This document shows, one piece after another, positions 34,437-43,200 of a stretch of 64,000 nt of DNA; positions within the stretch are counted from its first letter, which is position 1; the number at the start of each line of letters is the position of its first letter. A program made the position numbers and the translations under genes. The DNA is from an uncultured Eubacterium sp. Lineage in GTDB: Bacteria > Bacillota > Clostridia > Lachnospirales > Lachnospiraceae. The notes under the pieces are model-generated. The model was given only the letters and a program-made list of their open reading frames with translations. It did no database searches and was not told where the DNA came from. Location: positions 9,646 to 73,645 of the forward strand of contig USBB01000009.1 in NCBI GenBank assembly GCA_900552795.1. Reading direction: 5' to 3'.

Positions 34437-34464
34437 ATATCGGAATAAAGTCTGTTTATTTTTA
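34437..34464 (-). promoter_or_regulatory. candidate sigma-D promoter upstream of fliK
   Basis: On the minus strand TAAA (34461-34464), 16 bases, then TCCGATAT (34437-34444). The flagellar sigma consensus in Bacillus is TAAA-N14-16-GCCGATAT, so seven of eight -10 positions and all four -35 positions match. It lies in the largest gap inside the fla/che operon. Confidence 0.55.
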
Positions 34465-34537
34465 ACAAAATCTTCAACCGCTTCCGACATTTTTACCCAT
34501 TTATTGATGTGTGCTATGATAAGACACATCTGTCAGC

Positions 34538-35302
34538 CTATGGATACATTATCTTTGTAAGCTTTGCTGCAAAAACAGTATCCATCTCTGCAAGAATTGC
34601 TGCTCGCTCCTCTGCTTCCATGCTGAGTAAAATAGTAGCAACCAAATCTGTATCACCTGTCATTTCCTCAAGAATTGCTGCCGCATTTTCAGGCTCCATC
34701 TGTGCATATGTACTTGCCCAGTCTTTAACCTTCTGTGAGTACTGTATCTTTTCTACCACTTCTTCGTAAATCTCAGCTGCATTATCTGCGCTGATTTCTT
34801 CATACCACTTTTTATATTCTTCTATATCCGGAGCATTATCATTAAAAACTATCTCCCTGTCAAACTTATCCTTCAGTTCCTGATAATACTCCTGATTTTC
34901 TTCAAAAACCTTAAGTCTTTCTATCTCTGCCTTAAGCCTGTCAATTTCTTCCGTAGACATATTCTCGCCATTCTGATAATCAGCAAGCTGCTTTTCAAGT
35001 ACCTTTATGCGCTCAACCGCCTCTGCAAGACTTTTATATTTGTATCCCGTCTCTTGCATAACTTCCTCATCACTGGCTTCAGGTAAAATCATATTTATAA
35101 CCGGTACATTTTTAAGAAATGGTCTGAGCATGGTTCCAACGCCGCCAACATCCATCTTTATAAGCAGTGCAAAAATAGCAAGCCATATAACAATAATAAT
35201 CAGTGCAATAAAAAAGCTGCTTATACCACCGCCTTTTTCTTCATCGCCGTTTTCGTCTACTTCAACATTAATATCATCAACGTCTTTAGCCTTCTTAGCC
35301 AT
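34538..35302 (-). CDS. MotE-like / YlxF flagellar protein
   Basis: 254 residues: an N-terminal acidic stretch, one membrane helix (about 29-47), a long coiled coil (about 85-160), and a C-terminal MgtE-N/FliG-like helical domain (YAQMEPENAAAILEEMTGD, LLSMEAEERAAILAEM). This layout matches MotE/YlxF proteins, which sit between fliJ and fliK in Firmicutes and are thought to assist the stator. The start follows GGGAGAAAATC. Confidence 0.85.
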   Translation of the reverse strand: MAKKAKDVDDINVEVDENGDEEKGGGISSFFIALIIIVIWLAIFALLIKMDVGGVGTMLRPFLKNVPVINMILPEASDEEVMQETGYKYKSLAEAVERIKVLEKQLADYQNGENMSTEEIDRLKAEIERLKVFEENQEYYQELKDKFDREIVFNDNAPDIEEYKKWYEEISADNAAEIYEEVVEKIQYSQKVKDWASTYAQMEPENAAAILEEMTGDTDLVATILLSMEAEERAAILAEMDTVFAAKLTKIMYP

Positions 35303-35331
35303 GATTTTCTCCCTTCACCATCGACTCAACA

Positions 35332-35787
35332 TTATTTATCTTCTTCGTCATTGTTGTTGTAATTAAAACTTACAAGCTGGTCGATTTCTTTTTTTTCCTC
35401 TTCATTTAATTCAAGCTTAAATTCTTCAAATGCCTTTTCTTTAAGCTTCTCATGAATTTTTCGCTCCTGCATGGTTTCATTTAACTTTTCACGTGCTTTT
35501 TCTAAATTACGCTGTGCAATCCTTAAGGCAAGTGCCTGTTGTTTCATAAGCTCCATCATCACATTTACAGCATCATTGCCTTTTCTTAACTCATCTACAT
35601 CAAGCCTGTCAGTCGATATTTCCTTAAGCCTTTGCTCATACTCTCTTTTTCTTAAAATAAGCTTTCTCATAGTTTCTTCTTCAGCGGCAGCTTTTGCGGC
35701 AGCCTGCGAAAATTCGGTTTTAGCCTGAGTCTCCAGTCTCATTTTAATATTCAGAATATTTTGCATCTTATAGTTAAACTTTGCCAT
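35332..35787 (-). CDS. fliJ: flagellar export protein FliJ
   Basis: 151 residues, almost wholly alpha-helical coiled coil with FNYKMQNILNIKMRLETQAK at the start, typical of FliJ. It is the stalk of the FliI export ATPase and a chaperone escort factor. AGGTAAAAA precedes the ATG. It follows fliI by seven bases, the standard order. Confidence 0.92.
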   Translation of the reverse strand: MAKFNYKMQNILNIKMRLETQAKTEFSQAAAKAAAEEETMRKLILRKREYEQRLKEISTDRLDVDELRKGNDAVNVMMELMKQQALALRIAQRNLEKAREKLNETMQERKIHEKLKEKAFEEFKLELNEEEKKEIDQLVSFNYNNNDEEDK

Positions 35788-35794
35788 TTTTTAC

Positions 35795-37129
35795 CTATTT
35801 CCCGGATTGAAATGAATCATAATCCTCAAAAAGTTCCGAAAGCATCTTAACTTCATTCTCAAAATCAAATTTTTCATCTGTCTGCTGCATCAAAAACGCA
35901 TTTACAGCATCTATTTTAGAAACAGCATAATCTATATTTTTATTGCTGCCTTTCTTGTAAGCACCTATATTAATCAAATCTTCCGCTTCATTGTATGTGG
36001 CAAGCACATTTTTTAGTCTTCCCGCAAGTCGCTTATGTTCTTTTCCGGCAATCTGACTCATACAACGCGAAATACTCTGCAGCACATCAATAGCCGGATA
36101 ATGATTTTTATGTCCGAGTTTTCTTGAAAGCATAATATGTCCATCAAGAATACTTCTTGCTGTATCAGTTATAGGCTCATTAAAATCATCTCCGTCAACA
36201 AGCACAGTATACAGACCCGTAATTGAACCTTTATCAGACATTCCGGCTCGCTCTAAAAGCTTAGGCATCTCACTGTATACACTAGGCGGATATCCTCTTG
36301 TAACAGGAGGCTCTCCTGACGCAAGTCCAATCTCTCTTTGTGCCATTGAAAATCGCGTCAATGAATCCATCATAAGCAAAACATCTTTACCCTGATCTCT
36401 GAAATATTCTGCTATAGCTGTGGCTGTCTTAGCAGCTTTATTTCTTATTAGCGCAGGCTTATCTGATGTAGCAACAACAAGCACACTTCTTTTCATACCT
36501 TCTTCGCCGAGGTCTCTTTCAACAAATTCTCTTACTTCTCGCCCTCGTTCACCGATAAGCGCTATAACATTAATGTCTGCTTTTGTATTTCTTGCAAACA
36601 TACCAAGAAGTGTACTTTTACCAACTCCGCTTCCGGCAAAAATCCCGATTCTCTGGCCTTTGCCTACTGTCAAAAGACCGTCTACAGCCTTAACACCAAG
36701 CGGAAGTACCTGACTTATTATTTCTCTGTCCATAGGAGCAGGCGGCTGTGCCTCCACAGGATATTCAACCGTCAAATTAAGTTCCTCGCCTGTAACAGGA
36801 TTTCCAAGTCCATCGAGCGTATGTCCCAATATTTCATTTCCAACCTTTACCATCATAGGTTTGTCTGTATTTTCAACAATACATCCCGGTCCGATTCCAT
36901 CCACATTATCAAAAGGCATCAGAAGCACTCTTGAATCCTTAAAACCAACTACCTCCGCAAAAAGCGTCTGTGTCTTATCTGCCGAATATATCTTGCACAA
37001 ATCATTAAGTTTAGCCACCGGACCTATTGATTCTATAGTAAGTCCCACTATCTTTGATACCTTACCAAGCTTATCATAGAAAGATTCCTGCATTAAATGT
37101 TCATATTTTGACCTGTCAATCGTATGCAA
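35795..37129 (-). CDS. fliI: flagellar export ATPase FliI
   Basis: 444 residues with F1-beta-like fold: Walker A GIFAGSGVGKSTLLG (about 163-177), ALIGERGREVREFVE, Walker B KDVLLMMDSLTRFSMAQRE and the SGEPP loop. It powers substrate unfolding at the export gate. The start is TTG (37129) with AGGAG seven bases upstream. It lies after fliH, 71 bases away. Confidence 0.97.
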   Translation of the reverse strand: MHTIDRSKYEHLMQESFYDKLGKVSKIVGLTIESIGPVAKLNDLCKIYSADKTQTLFAEVVGFKDSRVLLMPFDNVDGIGPGCIVENTDKPMMVKVGNEILGHTLDGLGNPVTGEELNLTVEYPVEAQPPAPMDREIISQVLPLGVKAVDGLLTVGKGQRIGIFAGSGVGKSTLLGMFARNTKADINVIALIGERGREVREFVERDLGEEGMKRSVLVVATSDKPALIRNKAAKTATAIAEYFRDQGKDVLLMMDSLTRFSMAQREIGLASGEPPVTRGYPPSVYSEMPKLLERAGMSDKGSITGLYTVLVDGDDFNEPITDTARSILDGHIMLSRKLGHKNHYPAIDVLQSISRCMSQIAGKEHKRLAGRLKNVLATYNEAEDLINIGAYKKGSNKNIDYAVSKIDAVNAFLMQQTDEKFDFENEVKMLSELFEDYDSFQSGK

Positions 37130-37165
37130 ACCAACTCTCCTGCCTTTTAATATTTATCCGCACAA

Positions 37166-37177
37166 AGACCCGGGTCT
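37166..37177. repeat. perfect palindrome between fliH and fliI
   Basis: AGACCCGGGTCT is a 12-base perfect palindrome in an otherwise AT-rich 71-base gap. It is overlapped by GGGTCTCAAAACCC, giving an alternative small hairpin. Purpose unknown. Confidence 0.4.
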
Positions 37178-37200
37178 CAAAACCCTGAAATCACACTGTA

Positions 37201-38016
37201 TCAGATACAGCTTAACACTTTAATCTTTTTAATAAGATTTTTCATCTCAACTTCAAGACTGCAGTTAAATACACCGCCGTCAGTCTCAATAATACATTCA
37301 TTCTTATTAAGTGATTTATCTTCAAATATATCTATATTGACATCCTTTGTCATCGCACAATATATTTTCCCCTGATTATCAATCACATACTGATAATCAT
37401 CAGGTGAAACCTTAATAACAAATTCATGACTCATATCTGAATTTTCCATAACACCATTAATAAGCTTCATAATAATCTCTTTGTCATCATCAGCAATTTC
37501 GTATATTACTTTTCCGAATACTTCCGTTATAACCTCAACAAGATCAGATTCCATTCTGTTTTTCATATCGGAGTATTCACTTTCGAGTTGCTGCTTTCTA
37601 ATAGAATACTCATTTTCAAGCTGAGCTTTTCTTTTAGAAATTTCTGCATCAGCTTCCTTAATACCATCTGAATATCCCTGCTCCTTTGATGCTACAGCTT
37701 CTTCCAATGCCTGCTGTCTTGCTTCTTCTAATATAATCTGTGCCTGAGAATTTGCATCATCCAAAATAGTCTGCGCCTGTGCCTGAAGCTGTTCTAATGC
37801 AGCACCGTCGTTTTCAGACATTTCATTATTTTCATCATCACTTATAAGTTCTTCAACTACCTGCGCATTAAGTCCTTTTACAAAACCATCGGGATTTACT
37901 TTTTCTTTCTCCTCTGACTCAAGAATCATATTAAGCTTAACTTTTATTAACTCATTATAATCGATTACCCTCTCACCTTTGGTGACAGCGTAACTTCCTT
38001 TTAGCAAATTAGACAA
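37201..38016 (-). CDS. fliH: flagellar assembly protein FliH
   Basis: 271 residues. It shows the expected long Gln/Ala/Glu-rich helix (about 75-165, QAQAQTILDDANSQAQIILEE) and a C-terminal FliH/VATPase-E domain (MESDLVEVITEVFGKVIYEI to CIIETDGGVFNCSLEVEM). It holds FliI near the export gate. The start is TTG overlapping the fliG end by eight bases, with GGAGG 11 bases upstream in fliG. Confidence 0.93.
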   Translation of the reverse strand: MSNLLKGSYAVTKGERVIDYNELIKVKLNMILESEEKEKVNPDGFVKGLNAQVVEELISDDENNEMSENDGAALEQLQAQAQTILDDANSQAQIILEEARQQALEEAVASKEQGYSDGIKEADAEISKRKAQLENEYSIRKQQLESEYSDMKNRMESDLVEVITEVFGKVIYEIADDDKEIIMKLINGVMENSDMSHEFVIKVSPDDYQYVIDNQGKIYCAMTKDVNIDIFEDKSLNKNECIIETDGGVFNCSLEVEMKNLIKKIKVLSCI

Positions 38017-39034
38017 TTATCTCGTCACCTCCGCCTCTTGCGATTACAATTTCTGCCGAATCTTCAAGCTTTCTGATTATATTAACAATCTTCTGCTGTG
38101 CCTCCTCAACATCTTTCATACGTACAGGTCCCATGTATTCCATATCCTCTTTTATCATGGCTGCAAGACGTTTTGAAAGGTTGTTAAGAATAACATTCTG
38201 AACTTCCTCAGCAGCACCTTTGAGGGCAAGCGCAAGATCACTGTTTTCAACATCTCTGAGAACTCTCTGTATAGATCTGTCATCAAGTGAAAGTATATCT
38301 TCAAATACAAACATTTTCTTACGGATTTCATCTGCTAATTCAGGCTCCTCAACCTCCAGAGTTTCCATAATATGTTTTTCAGTACCTCTGTCAACAGAGT
38401 TAAGAATTTCAACAATAGCATCAACACCGCCGACAATAGTGTAATCCTGATTGACAAGTGAAGAAAGCTTACGTTCAAGTACTTTCTCAACCTGCTTTAT
38501 AACATCAGGCGAAGTTCTATCCATCTGGGCTATTCTTTTGGCAACATCAGCCTGCTTTTCAGGCGGAAGCGCAGATACAACCATAGACGACTGTGATGCC
38601 GGTAAATATGACAATATCAACGCAATTGTCTGAGGATGTTCATCCTGTATAAAGTTAAGCAGCTGACTCGGATCTGTCTTACGGATAAATTCAAATGGCC
38701 TTACCTGCAGACTCGCAGTAAGCTTGCTTATAACATCTTTAGCCTTTTCTGCGCCAAGTGCTTTTTCAAGCAGCTCTTTAGCATAACCTATACCGCCCTC
38801 AGCAATATACTGCTGAGCGAGACATATTTCATAAAATTCATTAAGTACCTTTTCTTTTGTCTGAGGAGAAACACTGCTTGTATTGGCAATTTCCAATGTC
38901 AGCTGCTCTATCTCCTCCTCTTTTAAATGCTTAAATATTGATGCCGACTTTTCCGGCCCCAATGTAATTAATAAAGTCGCGGCTTTTTCAATACCATCCA
39001 TCTCTTTATCGCCGGATGTTACTCCTCTTGCCAT
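38009..39034 (-). CDS. fliG: flagellar motor switch protein FliG
   Basis: 341 residues with N, middle and C domains. The middle-domain EHPQTIALILSYL motif and the torque-generating C-terminal helix (MFVFEDILSLDDRSIQRVLRDV) with charged residues are clear. It connects the MS ring to the C ring and engages the stator. GGAGGAGTAGT precedes the ATG, and an AAGACGCA/TGCGTCTT hairpin lies just before this site. Confidence 0.97.
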   Translation of the reverse strand: MARGVTSGDKEMDGIEKAATLLITLGPEKSASIFKHLKEEEIEQLTLEIANTSSVSPQTKEKVLNEFYEICLAQQYIAEGGIGYAKELLEKALGAEKAKDVISKLTASLQVRPFEFIRKTDPSQLLNFIQDEHPQTIALILSYLPASQSSMVVSALPPEKQADVAKRIAQMDRTSPDVIKQVEKVLERKLSSLVNQDYTIVGGVDAIVEILNSVDRGTEKHIMETLEVEEPELADEIRKKMFVFEDILSLDDRSIQRVLRDVENSDLALALKGAAEEVQNVILNNLSKRLAAMIKEDMEYMGPVRMKDVEEAQQKIVNIIRKLEDSAEIVIARGGGDEIIV

Positions 39035-39051
39035 ACTACTCCTCCATTCTG

Positions 39052-39069
39052 AAGACGCATCTGCGTCTT
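39052..39069 (-). repeat. hairpin and repeat motif before fliG
   Basis: AAGACGCA and TGCGTCTT form an eight-base perfect stem with a two-base loop. On the transcript CAGAATGGAGGAGTAGT and the fliG ATG follow. The GACGC/GCGTC stem and GGAATGxGGA tail resemble the element before the MltG-like gene at 54067. Confidence 0.6.
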
Positions 39070-39096
39070 TTTCATATAACAGGTTAATCTTTATGA

Positions 39097-40713
39097 TTAA
39101 TTCCAGCCCTCATTAAGCCAGTTACGCAAAAGCAATGCAACTGCCTCAGGATTTTCATCAACAAACTTCTCAATAGCTTTTCTGGTCTCGGATTTTTCCT
39201 GTACGTCAATATCATCAACAGCTGCCTGCTTTTCTCTTGTAGATGCAAGCATTTCCTCAACTGAAAGTTCCGGTTCTTTCTCTTCAACAGTAAGAGGTCT
39301 TGCGCTTCTTATAACAACAAATGCAAGTAATCCTAAGATTACGATTGCAAGCACAATCTGGAGCCAGAATGTAGCATTCTTAAGCAAGGCTCCTCCCGGT
39401 GCATCCTCAAAGTACGGACGCTGATAAGCCATAACTGAAATATTTTCCGCATCAATACCAGTTCCCTTTGAAATTGAATCTATCCAGTTTTCATCAACCT
39501 CTAACAATACAGGCTGTGAATTCTGGCTCTTAAATTCATCCCATGACATATTGTCAAGATAACCAAGTTCCTTACATTCCTCTTCGTTATAAATAATATT
39601 ATCAATAAATGTTACTGAAAGTGTCGAAGAATCATAGATTATAGAGCCGGGCTCTTTTTCTGTCGTAGTAACCAGTTCATTCGGAAGATAATCATAATTT
39701 TCAACACTGTAGGTTGAAGTATTGCCGTATCCGTCAGTTATTTCATAAGTTGTATCATCGCCATTGGAAGTAGTACCAGGTGTTCCGCTGGCTCCAGTCA
39801 TTCCTTCCGACTTTTCTATGTATGCAGAGTCAAATATCGCCTGCTTATCTCCCTGTGTAGAGTATTCTTTTGCTATTGTATTTACAGTATCCCAGTCAAG
39901 GACATAATTCAACGTCATCTGTACATCATCATAAAGGCCTGTAGAAAGAAGATTCTGTCTCATTGAATTTTTGACTGTAGCTTCTATCATGCCTTTATAT
40001 TTCTGTCTGCTCGGATAACTGTATCCCGAATTTGATGATGCATTGCTCATTCCGGAAAAAAGTGTCTTTCCTGTATTATCTACAATAGTTATATTTTCTG
40101 TTGTCTTGTTTCCAACTGATGTAGCAAGCAGATTAGCAATGCTTTCAGCCATTTCATCACTGATTTCCTTTGTTGTATGAAGAGTAACTCCAACTGAAGC
40201 CTCTGCTGAATTTGCATAAAAAGAATTAGTTTCGTCAGCCAGACTGACATTTACCGTTGCACTTTTTATTCCATCCATAGTTTCCAAATCATTTTTAAAT
40301 TTGGATTCCAGATAATGCTGATACTGCTTTGTCTTATCAGATTCCGTTGTCGTAAAACTACTGTTCATAGCATCTTCAAACGTATATCCGTCAGATTTAA
40401 TATCTGCCGATGCTATAGCCATCTTAGCATTTGTAAGATTTGATTTTGGAACCTTTACAACCATAGTTTTATCGTCAATTACATAATCGCTGTAACCCGC
40501 CTCATCAAGTGCAGATGTCACGCTGTTTATCTCTGTATAATCCTTACATGTAGTCAGAACCTGATAATCAGGCCTGTTTAAAACATATACAACTATCGCA
40601 ACAGCAACTATTATTACAGCTACCGAACTTATAATTATGGTTTTCTGTTTTTTAGTCCAATTTTTCCATGTTTCCACGATTCGATCAAGAATCTGTCTTA
40701 ATCGTTCTGCCAT
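39097..40713 (-). CDS. fliF: flagellar MS-ring protein FliF
   Basis: 538 residues: two membrane helices (about 25-46 and 445-465), a periplasmic ring-building domain with YCDYTEINSVTSALDEAGYSD-like PrgK-type fold between them, and a cytosolic C-terminus (EAVALLLRNWLNEGW) that binds FliG. It starts basal-body assembly. AGGAGTTTTTTACA precedes the ATG. It lies between fliE and fliG. Confidence 0.95.
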   Translation of the reverse strand: MAERLRQILDRIVETWKNWTKKQKTIIISSVAVIIVAVAIVVYVLNRPDYQVLTTCKDYTEINSVTSALDEAGYSDYVIDDKTMVVKVPKSNLTNAKMAIASADIKSDGYTFEDAMNSSFTTTESDKTKQYQHYLESKFKNDLETMDGIKSATVNVSLADETNSFYANSAEASVGVTLHTTKEISDEMAESIANLLATSVGNKTTENITIVDNTGKTLFSGMSNASSNSGYSYPSRQKYKGMIEATVKNSMRQNLLSTGLYDDVQMTLNYVLDWDTVNTIAKEYSTQGDKQAIFDSAYIEKSEGMTGASGTPGTTSNGDDTTYEITDGYGNTSTYSVENYDYLPNELVTTTEKEPGSIIYDSSTLSVTFIDNIIYNEEECKELGYLDNMSWDEFKSQNSQPVLLEVDENWIDSISKGTGIDAENISVMAYQRPYFEDAPGGALLKNATFWLQIVLAIVILGLLAFVVIRSARPLTVEEKEPELSVEEMLASTREKQAAVDDIDVQEKSETRKAIEKFVDENPEAVALLLRNWLNEGWN

Positions 40714-40732
40714 TGTAAAAAACTCCTATCAA

Positions 40733-41074
40733 TTAAATTGACATATTCATTAATTCTCTATATGCCTCTATTGCCTTGTCTCTTATTGCAACTGTATATT
40801 GCAGAGCAATGTTTGCCTGCTGCTGATAAACACCTAACTCATGCGTATTTGTCATCTTACCGAGCGCGAAGTCAACTTCTGCCTGCTGCGCTCTTTGTAT
40901 GTAAGAATTAGTGTCATTTACTAAGCCTGATACAGCATTAAAAATTGCATCAAATGTACCGTCACCACTTTCTTTTTCAGTGTCTGTACCAATTGCTAAT
41001 GGCTTACTAACAGCCTCCGCAACTTTAGAAACATAATCATTTCCAAGAGCATCAATACCTGATATTAAATTCAT
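40733..41074 (-). CDS. fliE: flagellar hook-basal body protein FliE
   Basis: 113 residues, mostly helical, ending in the family pattern KMTNTHELGVYQQQANIALQ with an AYRELMNMSI tail. It joins the MS ring to the rod. GGAGGTAATAT precedes the ATG. The order flgB-flgC-fliE-fliF is the standard operon start. Confidence 0.95.
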   Translation of the reverse strand: MNLISGIDALGNDYVSKVAEAVSKPLAIGTDTEKESGDGTFDAIFNAVSGLVNDTNSYIQRAQQAEVDFALGKMTNTHELGVYQQQANIALQYTVAIRDKAIEAYRELMNMSI

Positions 41075-41088
41075 ATATTACCTCCAAA

Positions 41089-41571
41089 CTATACCTGACC
41101 TATAGTAAGTCCTTTACTTGCCATTGCTTTGCTTGAATTAAATGCTGAAATATTTGCTTCATAAGCACGAGAAGCGTCAATCATATCCGTCATTTCCTGA
41201 ACAACGTTTACATTCGGATATGTAACATAACCATTCTCGTCTGCATCAGGATGCGACGGATCATATACAAGATTCATATCTGTTGAATTGTCTTCATAAA
41301 CAGACGTAACCTTTACACCATCACCAAGTCTTCCGTTTCTTGCATTCTGCAATACACTGGCAAACGATGATCCCTGCGAAGATGGTCCTCGCATCGATGT
41401 TGCCTGTGAAAGCGTCTTTTCTGTAAATACAACTGCTTTTCTTACATAAGGTGTCCCGTCCGATGTTCTCGTTGTATTCGCATTTGCAATATTCTGAGCT
41501 ATCACATCTGTCCTTAATTGTTGTGCCGTCATACCTGATGCACTTATATTAAATGCCGTAAACATAGACAT
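41089..41571 (-). CDS. flgC: flagellar proximal rod protein FlgC
   Basis: 160 residues. The N-terminus is MSMFTAFNISASGMTAQQLR, with VIAQNIANANTTRTSDGTPY, and the C-terminal D0 helix has VNVVQEMTDMIDASRAYEAN. It is a proximal rod subunit. The ATG at 41571 follows GGGAGGTTGAGATT; the longer frame includes this ribosome site. Confidence 0.96.
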   Translation of the reverse strand: MSMFTAFNISASGMTAQQLRTDVIAQNIANANTTRTSDGTPYVRKAVVFTEKTLSQATSMRGPSSQGSSFASVLQNARNGRLGDGVKVTSVYEDNSTDMNLVYDPSHPDADENGYVTYPNVNVVQEMTDMIDASRAYEANISAFNSSKAMASKGLTIGQV

Positions 41572-41620
41572 AATCTCAACCTCCCTAATCATCTTACCAT
41601 AATTATAAAACTATCTTTGA

Positions 41621-42013
41621 TTATTTTAATACTGATTTAAATCTTGAAAACTCATTATTCATACTGTCAATAAGTGCATTATACTTAAGCTGTTCTGCTG
41701 CAAGCTCAACATTTTCTGTTGACAAATCAACATTATTTCCGTCAAGTCTGTATGAAAGTCCCTTATTTTCTGTATAAGTTCTTGATGTAACAGTACTTAA
41801 ATCCACTGCATTTATCTTCTGTGTAAGTGTCGACTGGGGTCCTCCGCTCTTTTCTATTGCAGATTTAAGATATTTTTCAAATTCAACATCCTGCCTTTTG
41901 TATCCCGGCGTATCAACATTTGCTATATTGTTAGTAAGTACTTCCTCTCTAAGCCAGCTCGCATCAGCTGCAGTCTTAAGTACATTAACATATCCAAATA
42001 TTCCTGTGCCCAT
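41621..42013 (-). CDS. flgB: flagellar proximal rod protein FlgB
   Basis: 130 residues with the rod motif WLREEVLTNNIANVDTPGYK near residues 20-39 and a C-terminal helix (NVELAAEQLKYNALIDSM). It is the first gene of the fla/che operon. A Shine-Dalgarno (TGAGGACTTTTT) precedes the ATG. The 289 bases upstream carry the operon promoter, a large inverted repeat and the codY terminator. Confidence 0.96.
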   Translation of the reverse strand: MGTGIFGYVNVLKTAADASWLREEVLTNNIANVDTPGYKRQDVEFEKYLKSAIEKSGGPQSTLTQKINAVDLSTVTSRTYTENKGLSYRLDGNNVDLSTENVELAAEQLKYNALIDSMNNEFSRFKSVLK

Positions 42014-42079
42014 AAAAAGTCCTCATTTCTGCGCATAAATTTATTAAAATCCAATCCGTGTCATATGCGCGAAAAACAC

Positions 42080-42101
42080 AAATTTTTATTCATAAAAATT
42101 T
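42080..42101. promoter_or_regulatory. perfect inverted repeat in the fla/che leader
   Basis: AAATTTTTAT and ATAAAAATTT, ten bases each, separated by two bases. It lies about 65 bases upstream of flgB and downstream of the predicted promoter. The symmetry suggests an operator or an AT-rich RNA hairpin; the factor is unknown. It is not a good CodY box. Confidence 0.5.
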
Positions 42102-42146
42102 ATTTTTATGCTTTGCTAAGTTCAATACACAATAAACCTAAATTAC

Positions 42147-42174
42147 ATTATAAATTATATCCACAAAAAAACAA
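42147..42174 (-). promoter_or_regulatory. sigma-A-like promoter of the fla/che operon
   Basis: -35 TTGTTT (42169-42174), a 16-base spacer and -10 TATAAT (42147-42152). The predicted transcript has a leader of about 125 bases before flgB. No sigma-D motif is seen in this gap. Confidence 0.72.
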
Positions 42175-42236
42175 GGTTTTTTTGCATTTTTAGACATTTT
42201 TCACCAATAATTTTAATATTTCCTATAAAAAAATAA

Positions 42237-42272
42237 CCGCCAAAAGTCAGATTTTCCTCCAACCTTCGGCGG
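42237..42272 (-). terminator. rho-independent terminator of codY
   Basis: CCGCCGAAG pairs with CTTTTGGCGG (two G-U pairs), with the transcript continuing TTATTTTTTTATAGG. It begins 30 bases after the codY stop codon. Confidence 0.85.
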
Positions 42273-42302
42273 CCACTTTATTATACGATTTCTGTAATCC
42301 GT

Positions 42303-43070
42303 TTAATTATATTTTTCAATTTCTTCAAAAACAGAATCATTAATAACTTTAATATAAGTTCCTTTCATTCCTGACGAACGTGACTCTATAACTCCGGCGC
42401 TTTCAAACTTTCTCAGTGCATTAACTATAACTGATCTTGTTATTCCGACTCTGTCCGCAATTTTACTTGCAACAAGAATACCTTCCATGCCATCAAGCTC
42501 CTTAAAAATATGTCTGATTGCCTCAAGCTCTGATGATGATAATGTACTTATAGCCGATTTTACAATCTGCTGCTTTCTTATAATTTCAGCATTTTCCTCA
42601 TTAACCGAACGCATCATTTCAAGTCCGACCACGGAAGCTGCATACTCACAAAGAATTATGTCATCAATCTCATAAGAATTGTCACTCTTGTACATAAATA
42701 AAGTACCGAGTCTCTTACCTGCAATCTCCACAGGAGCCAAAAGTGCCTGGAATTTTTTAACATTATCAACTGCAAATCCAAGCGTAGCAAGATTGACATT
42801 TTCTTTTGTAGATAATACACTCAGCAGTCTTTCATTAAGCATATCATCCACAAAACCACCGACTTTATCGTATATCAATTCATCAATAACATCTACATTT
42901 TTATAAAAGCCTGTTCCTAAAACCTTACCCTTCTTGCTTATGACAAGAATATTTGATTCAAGTATTCCGCTTAAAACATCACACATATCGTTAAACTCAA
43001 CCCTATGTGATTGATTGTTATGCAGCAGCTTATTTATTTTTCTTGTTTTATCCAGCAACTGAACGCTCAT
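42303..43070 (-). CDS. codY: GTP-sensing transcriptional regulator CodY
   Basis: 255 residues. The N-terminal GAF domain (about 1-155) binds branched-chain amino acids (LLDKTRKINKLLHNN, VLGTGFY). The C-terminal winged helix has VASKIADRVGITRSVIVNALRK and SRSSGMKGTYIKV, the CodY recognition region. It represses stationary-phase, transport and motility genes when nutrients are plentiful. The ATG at 43070 follows GGAGGTATAGT. It lies directly before the fla/che operon, as in Bacillus. A candidate CodY box lies in its own promoter. Confidence 0.97.
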   Translation of the reverse strand: MSVQLLDKTRKINKLLHNNQSHRVEFNDMCDVLSGILESNILVISKKGKVLGTGFYKNVDVIDELIYDKVGGFVDDMLNERLLSVLSTKENVNLATLGFAVDNVKKFQALLAPVEIAGKRLGTLFMYKSDNSYEIDDIILCEYAASVVGLEMMRSVNEENAEIIRKQQIVKSAISTLSSSELEAIRHIFKELDGMEGILVASKIADRVGITRSVIVNALRKFESAGVIESRSSGMKGTYIKVINDSVFEEIEKYN

Positions 43071-43123
43071 ACTATACCTCCATATTCCCAAAAGTACACT
43101 GACTTTTTACCAATCTATGAAGA

Positions 43124-43152
43124 ATATTAACACATTTTTTTGAAATTTACAA
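43124..43152 (-). promoter_or_regulatory. codY promoter with embedded CodY-box-like site
   Basis: -35 TTGTAA (43147-43152), a 17-base spacer, TGT and -10 TAATAT (43124-43129). The spacer region 43134-43148 reads AAATTTCAAAAAAAT, matching 12 of 15 positions of the CodY box AATTTTCWGAAAATT. Binding there would block RNA polymerase, so autorepression is inferred. Confidence 0.6.
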
Positions 43153-43200
43153 TATTTTTCGTGCAATTTCTTACTTTGTGCATCATTTATTCTGTCAAAT

